Assembly: GCA_039105265.1 (NCBI GenBank)
Contig: JAPFFF010000019.1
Span: 1,086,501-1,150,500, forward strand
Origin: Tritrichomonas musculus
Taxonomy: Eukaryota > Parabasalia > Tritrichomonadida > Tritrichomonadidae
Direction of reading: 5' to 3'
Length of the DNA: 64,000 bases
Part shown: positions 18,522 through 26,262 of the stretch, in pieces
How the letters are laid out: every line of letters starts with the position of its first letter
How positions within the stretch are numbered: the first letter of the stretch is position 1
Position numbers and translations under genes: made by a program
Notes under the pieces: generated by a model
Told to the model about the DNA's origin: nothing
Database searches by the model: none
Seen by the model: only the letters and a program-made list of their open reading frames with translations

Positions 18522-20093
18522 TTAATATACAACACCTGTTTCTAATTCATTGTTTTGAAGTTCTCGAAGTATTCTCTTTCTAATATCTGGTATATTGCGT
18601 TGTTTAAACTTACCATTTCCTTCATGCAAAAAGGTACGACAAGATTCCATTAGAAACACTCCACAATCCTTGTTATTCCTTTGACTAGGTACATCATAAT
18701 ATTTTGCTTTTAACTTACCTGTTCCTGAAATATCGATCCACTTATTAAGTGTCTTTACCTCTGGTGCCATTGACTTATTCTCAGAGTCATAGCATTCGAT
18801 TATTTTCTTTGGATATCGAACAATACATAAAACCCAATGTTCTCCATCTGAGCAAATGGGGACAAATACTTTATCGAAATGTGTAAATGACTGTTTACCT
18901 GAGATAGGACTTTTCATCAGTTCATGTATTTTTTCCATATCATTAGTCTCATATGCTATAGAAAGGAAGGTATAAAATGCAGTAGGTAAAACCAATATTT
19001 TCTTTTTATCAAACTCTGCCTCATTTTGACCAGGTTGTTTATTCAATCTCTTTCCTTTGTTATATAGAAGTTTCAAGTAGTCATCAATAACATCTTCTTC
19101 TATATTTTCATCATTGACTAAACTCCTCCAATCATGAATTTTATGACGTCTTTGGTCTACTGTATACTCTCCTGTCTTCTGTGGTGTCATACGGGGTTCT
19201 CTTGGAGGAGGACTAGTACCTCGAGAGGTATGTGATGATGGAAACTGTGGAGGTGGTGATGAAGGAGGAGGAGGTGGTGGAGGTGGAGGTGAACGAGAAG
19301 GAGGAGGAGGTGGAGGTGAAGGTGAACGAGGTCGTTTTGATTTTTTCTTAGGTTGTTTTGATTTTTTCTTAGGTCTATCATCCTCGTCTAAATTTGTACT
19401 ACTTTGAAGTAAAAGTTGAATTCTGTTTTGATTTTGATCCCTTGTTGGTGGCTCAACATTTGTGGGTCGGTTCCTACCGATTTTCCTAAGGTTAAGATGA
19501 TAATCATTTCGATTTAAAGTTGGAGGTCTGGGTAATGGAGCCAATTCTGGTATATCATCTGTTTGAATACCTCTAGTTTTATATTCTTTCTTATCACTTT
19601 TCAATGTTCTTTCTTTCATCTGCTCTCTCAGTTCTCTAGCTGCTTGTTTTTCCTCCTCAGTCTTCATTCGAGATATCCTTATGTTGATAATATCATAATG
19701 TAATTTTATCTCTGTTAATATACCTTGATCTGATTCTTGGAGAGTATATTGATATGGCTTTAATACTGTTATGTAATGCCCATGTTCATCTTTATCATCT
19801 TGATTTTTCTTAATAGCAAACACACAACCTGTAAATTTTGCTCTTGGTTTCTCTCTCTTGAGTCTATTAGCAAATTCAAGTACGTCTTTAAAAGCTATAC
19901 TAGTATTTAAATATGTCTCATATAATTTTTGTAGATTTATTTGATTATTAGAGAACTTCCATATAGTTTGACCCAAACCTCTTGTTAATCTTGCAACATC
20001 TCTATCAACTAGTTTAGGTCGAAATTTAATAGTACCTTGTAATAGTTGTATTTTATTGTTAGGTTTAGTTTGTGTACCTACATCACTTGTCAT
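18522..20093 (-). CDS. Maturation cysteine protease (adenain/Ulp1-like)
   Basis: 523 aa. The C-terminal third is a Ulp1/adenain-type protease: GEHWVLC with catalytic His (about 419), the acidic position in ECYDSENKS, and the oxyanion Gln plus nucleophile in PSQRNNKDCGVF (Cys about 477). The N-terminal two thirds are a preceding helical domain and a disordered Pro/Ser/Lys linker with proline runs (about 240-290). Polinton proteases of this kind process virion proteins. Short TQT motifs recur at the N-terminus (VGTQTK) and at RGIQTD. The leader ends TTAAATG. Confidence 0.9.
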   Translation of the reverse strand: MTSDVGTQTKPNNKIQLLQGTIKFRPKLVDRDVARLTRGLGQTIWKFSNNQINLQKLYETYLNTSIAFKDVLEFANRLKREKPRAKFTGCVFAIKKNQDDKDEHGHYITVLKPYQYTLQESDQGILTEIKLHYDIINIRISRMKTEEEKQAARELREQMKERTLKSDKKEYKTRGIQTDDIPELAPLPRPPTLNRNDYHLNLRKIGRNRPTNVEPPTRDQNQNRIQLLLQSSTNLDEDDRPKKKSKQPKKKSKRPRSPSPPPPPPSRSPPPPPPPPPSSPPPQFPSSHTSRGTSPPPREPRMTPQKTGEYTVDQRRHKIHDWRSLVNDENIEEDVIDDYLKLLYNKGKRLNKQPGQNEAEFDKKKILVLPTAFYTFLSIAYETNDMEKIHELMKSPISGKQSFTHFDKVFVPICSDGEHWVLCIVRYPKKIIECYDSENKSMAPEVKTLNKWIDISGTGKLKAKYYDVPSQRNNKDCGVFLMESCRTFLHEGNGKFKQRNIPDIRKRILRELQNNELETGVVY

Positions 20094-20134
20094 TTAAAAA
20101 TCAAATAAAAGAAAGAAGAAGAAGATGTTGTTTA

Positions 20135-20374
20135 TTAATGAAGGTTATCAAGGCTGCTGTTGATATCATCAACGTTGACCTTCATATTTGCAAGGTCATC
20201 AATGACAGAATCGAGTTTTAAAGATAGCAGGTTGACCCTATTAAGAACCTCATCAAGTCGTTGGTGGAGTTGATCAATTTGGAGCAACAAGTAAGTTTCA
20301 AGCTTTTGCTTTTCATCCATGATTTTAGCGTTGAGCATTTCAGTGGTCAATCGTATCTTCTTATCGATATTCAT
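20135..20374 (-). CDS. Short coiled-coil protein, 79 aa
   Basis: The whole protein is one predicted coiled coil, with heptads such as QLHQRLDEVLNRVNLLSLKL. The start is the ATG at 20,374; one codon further upstream is only a TTG. A TCACTTT initiator at 20,383-20,389 lies 8 bp before it, unlike the adjacent protease gene. It may act as an oligomerisation module or partner of the 472-aa coiled-coil protein; that is inference. Confidence 0.6.
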   Translation of the reverse strand: MNIDKKIRLTTEMLNAKIMDEKQKLETYLLLQIDQLHQRLDEVLNRVNLLSLKLDSVIDDLANMKVNVDDINSSLDNLH

Positions 20375-20382
20375 CAAAGAAA

Positions 20383-20389
20383 AAAGTGA
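20383..20389 (-). promoter_or_regulatory. Initiator of the coiled-coil gene
   Basis: TCACTTT on the minus strand, 8 bp before the ATG at 20,374. With the TCATTTC/TCATTTT pair at 20,414-20,425 it forms a divergent promoter. Confidence 0.5.
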
Positions 20390-20413
20390 AATGACTAAAC
20401 ATTTTTCTATTGT

Positions 20414-20425
20414 TCATTTCATTTT
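20414..20425 (+). promoter_or_regulatory. Initiators of the 87-aa gene
   Basis: TCATTTC and TCATTTT overlap here, 16-21 bp before the ATG at 20,442; both fit TCAYTWY. Confidence 0.45.
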
Positions 20426-20441
20426 TTTTATTTCTGTATAA

Positions 20442-20705
20442 ATGGCTTATTACATGACCATAAAAGAGCGTATATATATCCTCTATAAAATAGTATCAAA
20501 CCTCTATGAATATAGATGTGAGACTAATGAGGGAGTATGTAATATTTTAATTAATAAGATAAAAGAGTTAGCTGCTGAGTATTTCGAACCTGAATTTCTT
20601 GGTGTAATGATGAAAGATGGTGATTTGGAATTTATCGACCAAATAGAACATTTTGCCTTTGAGTTCTTAGAGTACCAAATATCTAATCTGCCCTCGCATT
20701 TATAA
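20442..20705 (+). CDS. Small acidic Maverick protein, 87 aa
   Basis: A helical, acidic 87-residue protein starting MAYYMTIKERIYILYKI. It has aromatic residues and a C-terminal FEFLEYQISNLPSHL. Its end overlaps the end of the convergent HNH gene by 23 bp. No family recognised; by promoter type it groups with the polymerase-class genes and not with the virion-class genes. Confidence 0.55.
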   Translation: MAYYMTIKERIYILYKIVSNLYEYRCETNEGVCNILINKIKELAAEYFEPEFLGVMMKDGDLEFIDQIEHFAFEFLEYQISNLPSHL

Positions 20706-21018
20706 TTTTGGGCATATCCCTGTTATAGTTACTATCAGTTGGGGTTACCCATCTTAAGTTGCTTAGATGGTAGTCAGCCCTATTCCTATTGATATGGTCT
20801 ACCTCTATTTTATGTTGTGGGTCATCATTAGGTATGAACTGTCTTGCTATAAGTACATGTTTCAAGTAGTAGTTGCCATTTAGACATACTCGTATATACC
20901 CCTTAATATGTTTTGCATCTTTGCATATAAAATGATTACTCTTACGTCTTATAGTAAAGGGGTACCTATTCAGTATCTCATAGTCGTTAGTAAAGCCTTT
21001 GAGTGGCACAAATGACAT
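20683..21018 (-). CDS. HNH homing-type endonuclease
   Basis: 111 aa. The N-terminal part resembles NUMOD4-like modules (YEILNRYPFTIRRKSN). The HNH core is VLIARQFIPN, then EVDHINRNRADYHLSNLRWVTP, the classic His-Asn-His layout with the DHINxNRxDxxxxNLRWV pattern (about residues 70-95). Such enzymes cut DNA and spread mobile introns or elements. It is the outermost gene before the element end. It lacks both promoter classes seen elsewhere. A diverged fragment of a related gene lies at about 53,097-53,240 beside the second integrase fragment. Confidence 0.85.
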   Translation of the reverse strand: MSFVPLKGFTNDYEILNRYPFTIRRKSNHFICKDAKHIKGYIRVCLNGNYYLKHVLIARQFIPNDDPQHKIEVDHINRNRADYHLSNLRWVTPTDSNYNRDMPKIINARAD

Positions 21019-21049
21019 TTACATATAGAAAGAAATAGGTACGAGATTC

Positions 21050-21270
21050 TCGGGGCAGGTACCTGTGCCGTTTCATAGATGGGCGGTTGTGGGGTGGGGT
21101 ACCTGTGCCGTTTCATTGATGGTAGGCGTTGAGGTGGGTGGGTGGGATAACATGAAAAGAAGAAGAAGTTTTTTTTTTTTTTATTTTTCTTTTTTATTTT
21201 TTTTTTTTTTTTATTTTTTTTAACTAGTTCGTGTTGACGCGTGGGCAGCCTGTGCCCCGCGGAAACCGAC
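21050..21270. repeat. G-rich subterminal region and probable Maverick end
   Basis: A 25-bp sequence (GGTACCTGTGCCGTTTCAT core) occurs at 21,058-21,082 and again at 21,098-21,122, 40 bp apart. It is followed by GGTGGGTGGGTGGG at 21,133-21,146, a guanine-quadruplex-type run in a very AT-rich window. Then come long thymine runs (21,170-21,220), a GC-rich stretch (about 21,225-21,265) and the palindrome TAGTATATACTA. This is where coding ends, so it is probably the terminal repeat of the element, but the matching left end is outside the window. Confidence 0.55.
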
Positions 21271-21283
21271 TAGTATATACTAC

Positions 21284-21423
21284 TAGATAAACATCGATGC
21301 TAACAACATACAAACATCGATGCTAACAACAGATAAACATTAATGCTAACAACAGATAAACATCGATGCTGACAACAGATAAACATCGATGCTAACAACA
21401 TACAAACATTGATGTTAATAACT
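21284..21423. repeat. 23-bp tandem repeat next to the Maverick end
   Basis: Six copies of a 23-bp unit with core AAACATCGATGCTAACAAC, showing a few substitutions per copy. It begins right after the GC-rich terminal stretch. It may be host target sequence or an outer part of the element. Confidence 0.85.
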
Positions 21424-21821
21424 GATTCGCGTTTTTGCTAATTACAAACTTTTGTTAGTTTTTTTACAGAAAGCATTAATAAAGTTTTTTATGCTATGCT
21501 AATTTTAGAATGAAATTTTGACTAAATTATTGTTTATTTGAATGCCTTTTATATAGATATTGTCTTTTTTCTAAAAGAAAAAAATTGTGTACTAGACACT
21601 TTTTGAACGCAGTTCAAAAAGTGGCGTTCCTTGTCAATATTGAAAATTTTTTAACGTATTAAAATTTTGTAAACTTTTTTAACTGTTTACTTCACATAAT
21701 AAGTTAGAATTTATTTATTTTATTAAAATACTATTTTTAATGTTTTTTTCCGGTATTAATTTCGATTAATCAAATTTCATACATGATAATCGAAATCATC
21801 AAATAAGGATCAACTAGACCA
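21424..21821. other. Gene-free AT-rich stretch
   Basis: No coding frame, RNA gene or transposon end is seen here apart from the palindrome at 21,597-21,623. Confidence 0.6.
21597..21623. repeat. Perfect 12-bp-arm palindrome
   Basis: CACTTTTTGAAC, a GCA spacer, then GTTCAAAAAGTG. It could form a hairpin in RNA or DNA. No gene is near; it may be a transposon end relic. Confidence 0.7.
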
Positions 21822-22852
21822 CCTGGCATAAAATTTTTTCTATTAAAAATGCTCCATATTTTAAATACTAATAACACTCTATATAACAATTACAATTATT
21901 AAATATTTTAAAAAAATTGGCGCAGAATTTTAAGATAAAATTATTTGTATGTAGATAAATATTTCTAAGATATATGATCGTTTTTTAATAAATTGAAAGC
22001 TTTATTTCTTAAATTAAATAAATACTCTTATATAAAAAAACGAAGAGAAAACTGTACCAAATATATTAAATAAAATAAAAATTCATTTTTCAATCATACT
22101 TCTCTTTGATCAAATGTTCTCAATCGATATCATAATTATATTCTAAAACATATGCGTCAGGGCTATTTTTAAACAGACTGATTGGTACATTCTGGATAAT
22201 ATACAGGTATTTCTTCATATTGGTATTGCATAAGTAAGTTGAAGAGTCAACAATACTTGCTTTTTTAGAATACTAATTGATTAATTGATTTCTCAAAAAG
22301 TTTAACAATTTTTTTTAGTATATTCAAAGGAAATATTTAAAATATATTTATTTTTGATGCCTTTTCGTGCTAGATAATGATTGATCAATATAATGATTCA
22401 ACTTTTTTGAAAAATCTAGCGCTAAATTCTTTTTCATTTCCTTAGAATAACAGCACTTCAAAAATATTTATTCAATCAAATATTTATTTTCATAATTTAA
22501 TAGAAACTCCAAATGATATAAATAACACAATTAATATGTAAGCATTTGAGATTCTTTCTTAGATTGTTAACAATATATTTTAAATACTACAAAATGAATT
22601 AATAAATAACATTTATCACATGTTTTTAATCAAATACATTTTGTATTTATAAAGATAAAAATGTTTTATGTATATTTTCAATAATCTTATATGGCTGAAA
22701 TTTTGGAAAAACATATTCATAATTACTTAGAGATATTTTTTTTATAATAAAATATTAAAAAAAGAATACCTAAATTTTTTTCAATTTCTTGATATTACCT
22801 TTTTAATTTTTTATTTCTAAACGGCCTTATCTTGTCAGGTGGTCTTAAAGTA
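21822..22852. mobile_element. Possible decayed inverted-repeat element
   Basis: AGACCACCTGGCA at the left end (from about 21,827) and its reverse complement with one mismatch (TGTCAGGTGGTCT) at the right end (to about 22,852) bracket about 1 kb of AT-rich sequence without a gene. No target duplication is clear, so the element is old or the match is chance. Confidence 0.35.
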
Positions 22853-22861
22853 TTAAATTTG

Positions 22862-22966
22862 AATAAAAATTCAATTAAAAAATATTTCAAATTGGTCACA
22901 AGAATGTGTCCAGTTTCAGCATCAGAAACGGGAGCAGAGTGGCTTTATACGAAATTAAAAAGGTGA
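22862..22966 (+). pseudogene. hAT-like transposase C-terminal relic
   Basis: A short frame ending in TGA at 22,964-22,966 reads CPVSASETGAEWLYTKLK near its end (22,907-22,960). This resembles the hAT dimerisation motif, where a PASEAxxERxFSxLK pattern is usual. No surrounding transposase is open. A plain DNA-transposon fossil, low certainty. Confidence 0.3.
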
Positions 22967-23065
22967 GTTAAAATTTAAAATATTGATAATCAACTAAAGT
23001 ATAGTTAGTCTTTTCTGAAGAACCTTCAAAAAGTGGAAATCATTCAGAAAACGAATTAGTATTCA

Positions 23066-23872
23066 ATCTGGGATAAAAGTGGGATAACCGATCCCTATGG
23101 GATATTTTGAATGGTTTATGAATCCCAAAGGGATTTTTTTGATTAGTTTACAAATCCCATTGGGATTTATCGAAACTTTTTGAATTGTTTTGACAAACTC
23201 TGTTTGGGATATTTTTGAAAGATTTGTGAATATTGAATGGGATTTTATTCATCACAAAAATAACAAATATTTGTTTTGAGTTAATTATATAATAGGCTAA
23301 ACTGTTAACAATTAGATTAAATTGCCGATTATTCAATTTAAATTATAAAATGATTTAATGCGATGATTATTTGACGAACTAACATATTTATTATATACAA
23401 CTCTACCTGTTTCAAGGGGATACATTTTCTGCTACTTCTGAAAGATGTTTTTCTTGAAAAAGATGATTATCTCACTCAAATCTTTTGTCAATTAGCAAAG
23501 GAACTCAAATAAACAGAGCAATTATAACAAAATATATGATATAAACTTTACAGCGACTTCATAAAGGTCATTATTTATCTTTTTAGAAGATTTCCCTTCC
23601 CATATGTATATATTTGATTTTTATATTTATTAAAAGTTCATTTTATCCAGCTAAAACTTTAATTAAAAATTTCCACAACTCTTTTAACAACTTTTCTTGA
23701 TATATTTATTCCTTTTTTGTTTATAAATTGTAAGTTATATATTTGAATTAAACACGATCAAAAAAGGTCAAATAAATTGCTTTTTTTTTTTTTTTTTTTT
23801 TTAGAAATCCCAAAATCATAAAAAATGCACATCCCAAAAATCAAAAAAATCCCATTTGAACAGGCTTATATA
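23066..23872. mobile_element. Decayed hAT-like element with ATCCCA clusters
   Basis: TGGGAT/ATCCCA hexamers crowd both sides: about ten in 23,070-23,250 and three in 23,810-23,860. GGGATTTTTTTGATT at about 23,123 recurs inverted near 23,842. Between them, 23,419-23,457 reads DTFSATSERCFS followed by a stop, matching the hAT dimerisation signature (ATSxxERxFS). Subterminal hexamer clusters are typical transposase-binding sites of hAT elements. Ends and target duplication are not resolved. Broken and old. Confidence 0.45.
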
Positions 23873-24017
23873 TATAGTTAATAAAAGATATCTTCTTTTC
23901 TTCTTTCTTTGTGATCGATTTTATGTTTTGTACGTTTTTTTCCTCCTTTTCAATTCTTCTGAAAAAAAAAAAAAAAAACGAACAAAAAACACGTTACTTA
24001 AATTACGAATTTAAGCG

Positions 24018-26128
24018 GGATCAGGCTAGGCTTTTGTATCCAGTGAACTGAGTGTCCATTTTCGACTTTTTGTAAAAAGCTGTCACTTTTTGTGGACATA
24101 AAACTGCTTTTTTATTTAGTATTTTAAAAGGAGAACGGAGAGACGGTTATGACAAAGATTTTTTTCGAGTTATTTTATATAAATATAAATATAATATTAT
24201 ATATTGAATAATTCTTAATAAGAAACCAAAAAGAAATATCGTAGGGAAACAAAGATATTCACAAAATAACAATAAAAGTTATGAAAAAGTTAATAAATTG
24301 AATTGTTAAGATAGATTTTTAATTCAATTTCTTGTAACATTTAGATATCAAAATTGTTACAAAGAATCTGTGCCAGCTGTATAATTATTTTTCATAGTTT
24401 ATGATTTTATCAATTTATTTTATATTGTATACAAACTATATCATGTGATATTATATAGAGTTTATAAAAATATAATAAGATAATAACATTTTATTTTTTT
24501 AAAAAATTGAATTAAAACTATATAAAATAATCTCTTTCATTTTTATTTTATCTTAACAAAAATGACATAAATCACTTTTTTTACTATTATATTTTTATAT
24601 AATGACATACTAAAATGTTATGCTTAATTATTTAGTATATTTTTTATAAATATTTTTTTCAAATCTAAAAAAAAATTAAAAGAGCTTACCCAGCCTGTTA
24701 AATTGATTAAATATTGGATTTTTATATGATATATTTCAAATTTGAAGCCAAAATATAAGATATATTAGATTGAGGAAAAAGGCTAAAATAGCAAAGTAAA
24801 GGTGTGAAATATTACTTATTACTTATGTAATAATTAATAAAACTTGCTTATTTTAATAAATATTAAAATTATAATAAAATTATTTATTAATAGGCTTCAT
24901 TTTGATAAATTAATATAAATACAGATTTAATGATAAAGAAATACAAATGTTTTATAAGAAAAATCCTACTTTAATACATTGTTTGATGGAATTTCATGAA
25001 AATTAATAATTGAATATGAAAGATTTATTTTATATGAAATTGTGTTCAAAATTGACTCTTGGACGATGATATTTAATTTAAAATTTCTTATTGATGATTG
25101 AGAATGTAAAATTGAACTATTTTTATCATTATATAAATAAAATATTTATATTTTATATTTTATATTTTATATATAAACATATATAAATATAATAATAATA
25201 TAATTGCCATTGTAATAAGTTTATATTGAATAAATTATCCATAAATAAAATAAATAAAATTCTTAAAAAAAAAAGAAATTATCTCAAATAAATATTTTAA
25301 TTGAGAGTAATTGAATAGAAATAAATAATTTATTCAAAATCTTTCAAAAAACATTTAATGATTATTTTTTCTTTCTTATAAAATAAATAAAAATTCATAC
25401 GCTGAATTTCTTTTCTGGCAGGGTCAATTGGGTTATAATGCCATCACTAATCTTTTATATAAACGATTTCTTAATTTCACATACCTATTTATCAAAATCA
25501 GATACTGATAACATATAATTTCCATTATTTGAACAATAAATGTATTTATAATAATGCAAATTCATTTAAATATGATTAAAAAATATTAATATTAACAAAT
25601 ATCGAAAAAATGACTATTAATTAATTATATAAAATCATTTTAATATATTTTTTAACGTACAAGAAAAACCGTCTTCGTTCTCCTTTGTATTTTATTCAAA
25701 GATTTGTGTTGAAGTATCCAAAAAATTTTTTATTGAATACTTTATTTTTACTTTAATAAACACATTAATATCAGAAAAAAAGCAATAATAAATGCCTTAA
25801 ACACCTACTATTCTGAATTTTTAAAAAACCTCTCAAATATGAATTATAAACTTTTCAAATTCACTAAGAATGATTTTGACCAAGAAGATCAACATTTGAA
25901 ATAAAAAATAAAATTCAATGTAAATTTGGAGCGATATAATTGGTCAAACGAAATATTCATTCAAAATAATCAATGAAAATTGAAAAGTGTCTCCAAGATT
26001 GAATTAAAGTGTCCATTTTGGCGATTTTGGATCCTCAAATTCTCTCAAAAAATAAAGAACAAAAATGAGTATCCATTGGATACTTTTTGAATACAAACTC
26101 GTTTGGACACAAAAGCCTAGGGATCAGG
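24018..26128. mobile_element. Outer hAT-type element with 8-bp duplication
   Basis: GGATCAGG at 24,018-24,025 and again at 26,121-26,128 flanks terminal inverted repeats CTAGGCTTTTGTATCCA (24,026-24,042) and its 16/17 match at 26,104-26,120. The body is 2,095 bp. An 8-bp duplication is the hAT superfamily hallmark. Subterminal GTGTCCATTTT occurs near both ends (24,051 and 26,011). No transposase frame remains, partly because the body is occupied by a second element (24,127-25,686). Without that insert it is about 0.5 kb, so it was probably non-autonomous. Confidence 0.85.
24119..25694. mobile_element. Inner element nested in the outer one
   Basis: GTATTTTA at 24,119-24,126 and at 25,687-25,694 flanks inverted repeats starting AAAGGAGAACG (24,127 rightwards; 25,686 leftwards). 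The similarity continues imperfectly to GACGGTT. The body is 1,560 bp of AT-rich sequence with no open transposase. The 8-bp duplication points to the hAT type again, of a different family from the outer element since the ends differ. It inserted after the outer element. Confidence 0.8.
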
Positions 26129-26262
26129 TAAATATTTTATGACAAAATTAATTTACATTAATTGTCGTTTTTGATTTAATAAAATACTAGTAAACATATA
26201 TTATGTTATATATATATATTATTTTTAATAACAACAAAAATAAAACAAACATTCAATTGAGA

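Larger units (their letters stand above)
1..21270. mobile_element. Polinton/Maverick element, one end in window
   Basis: A block of about 20 tightly packed genes, mostly on the minus strand, holds the full Polinton core set: protein-primed family B DNA polymerase, rve integrase with a chromodomain-like tail, FtsK/HerA-type ATPase, adenain/Ulp1-type protease, and a candidate double jelly-roll capsid protein. All the long genes are open, so the element looks whole on this side and probably young. The right end is placed near 21,270 because coding stops at 21,018 and a G-rich, repeat-rich stretch follows, then AT-rich host-like sequence. The left end is beyond position 1, so terminal inverted repeats and the 5-6 bp target duplication usual for the family cannot be checked here. 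Confidence 0.9.
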
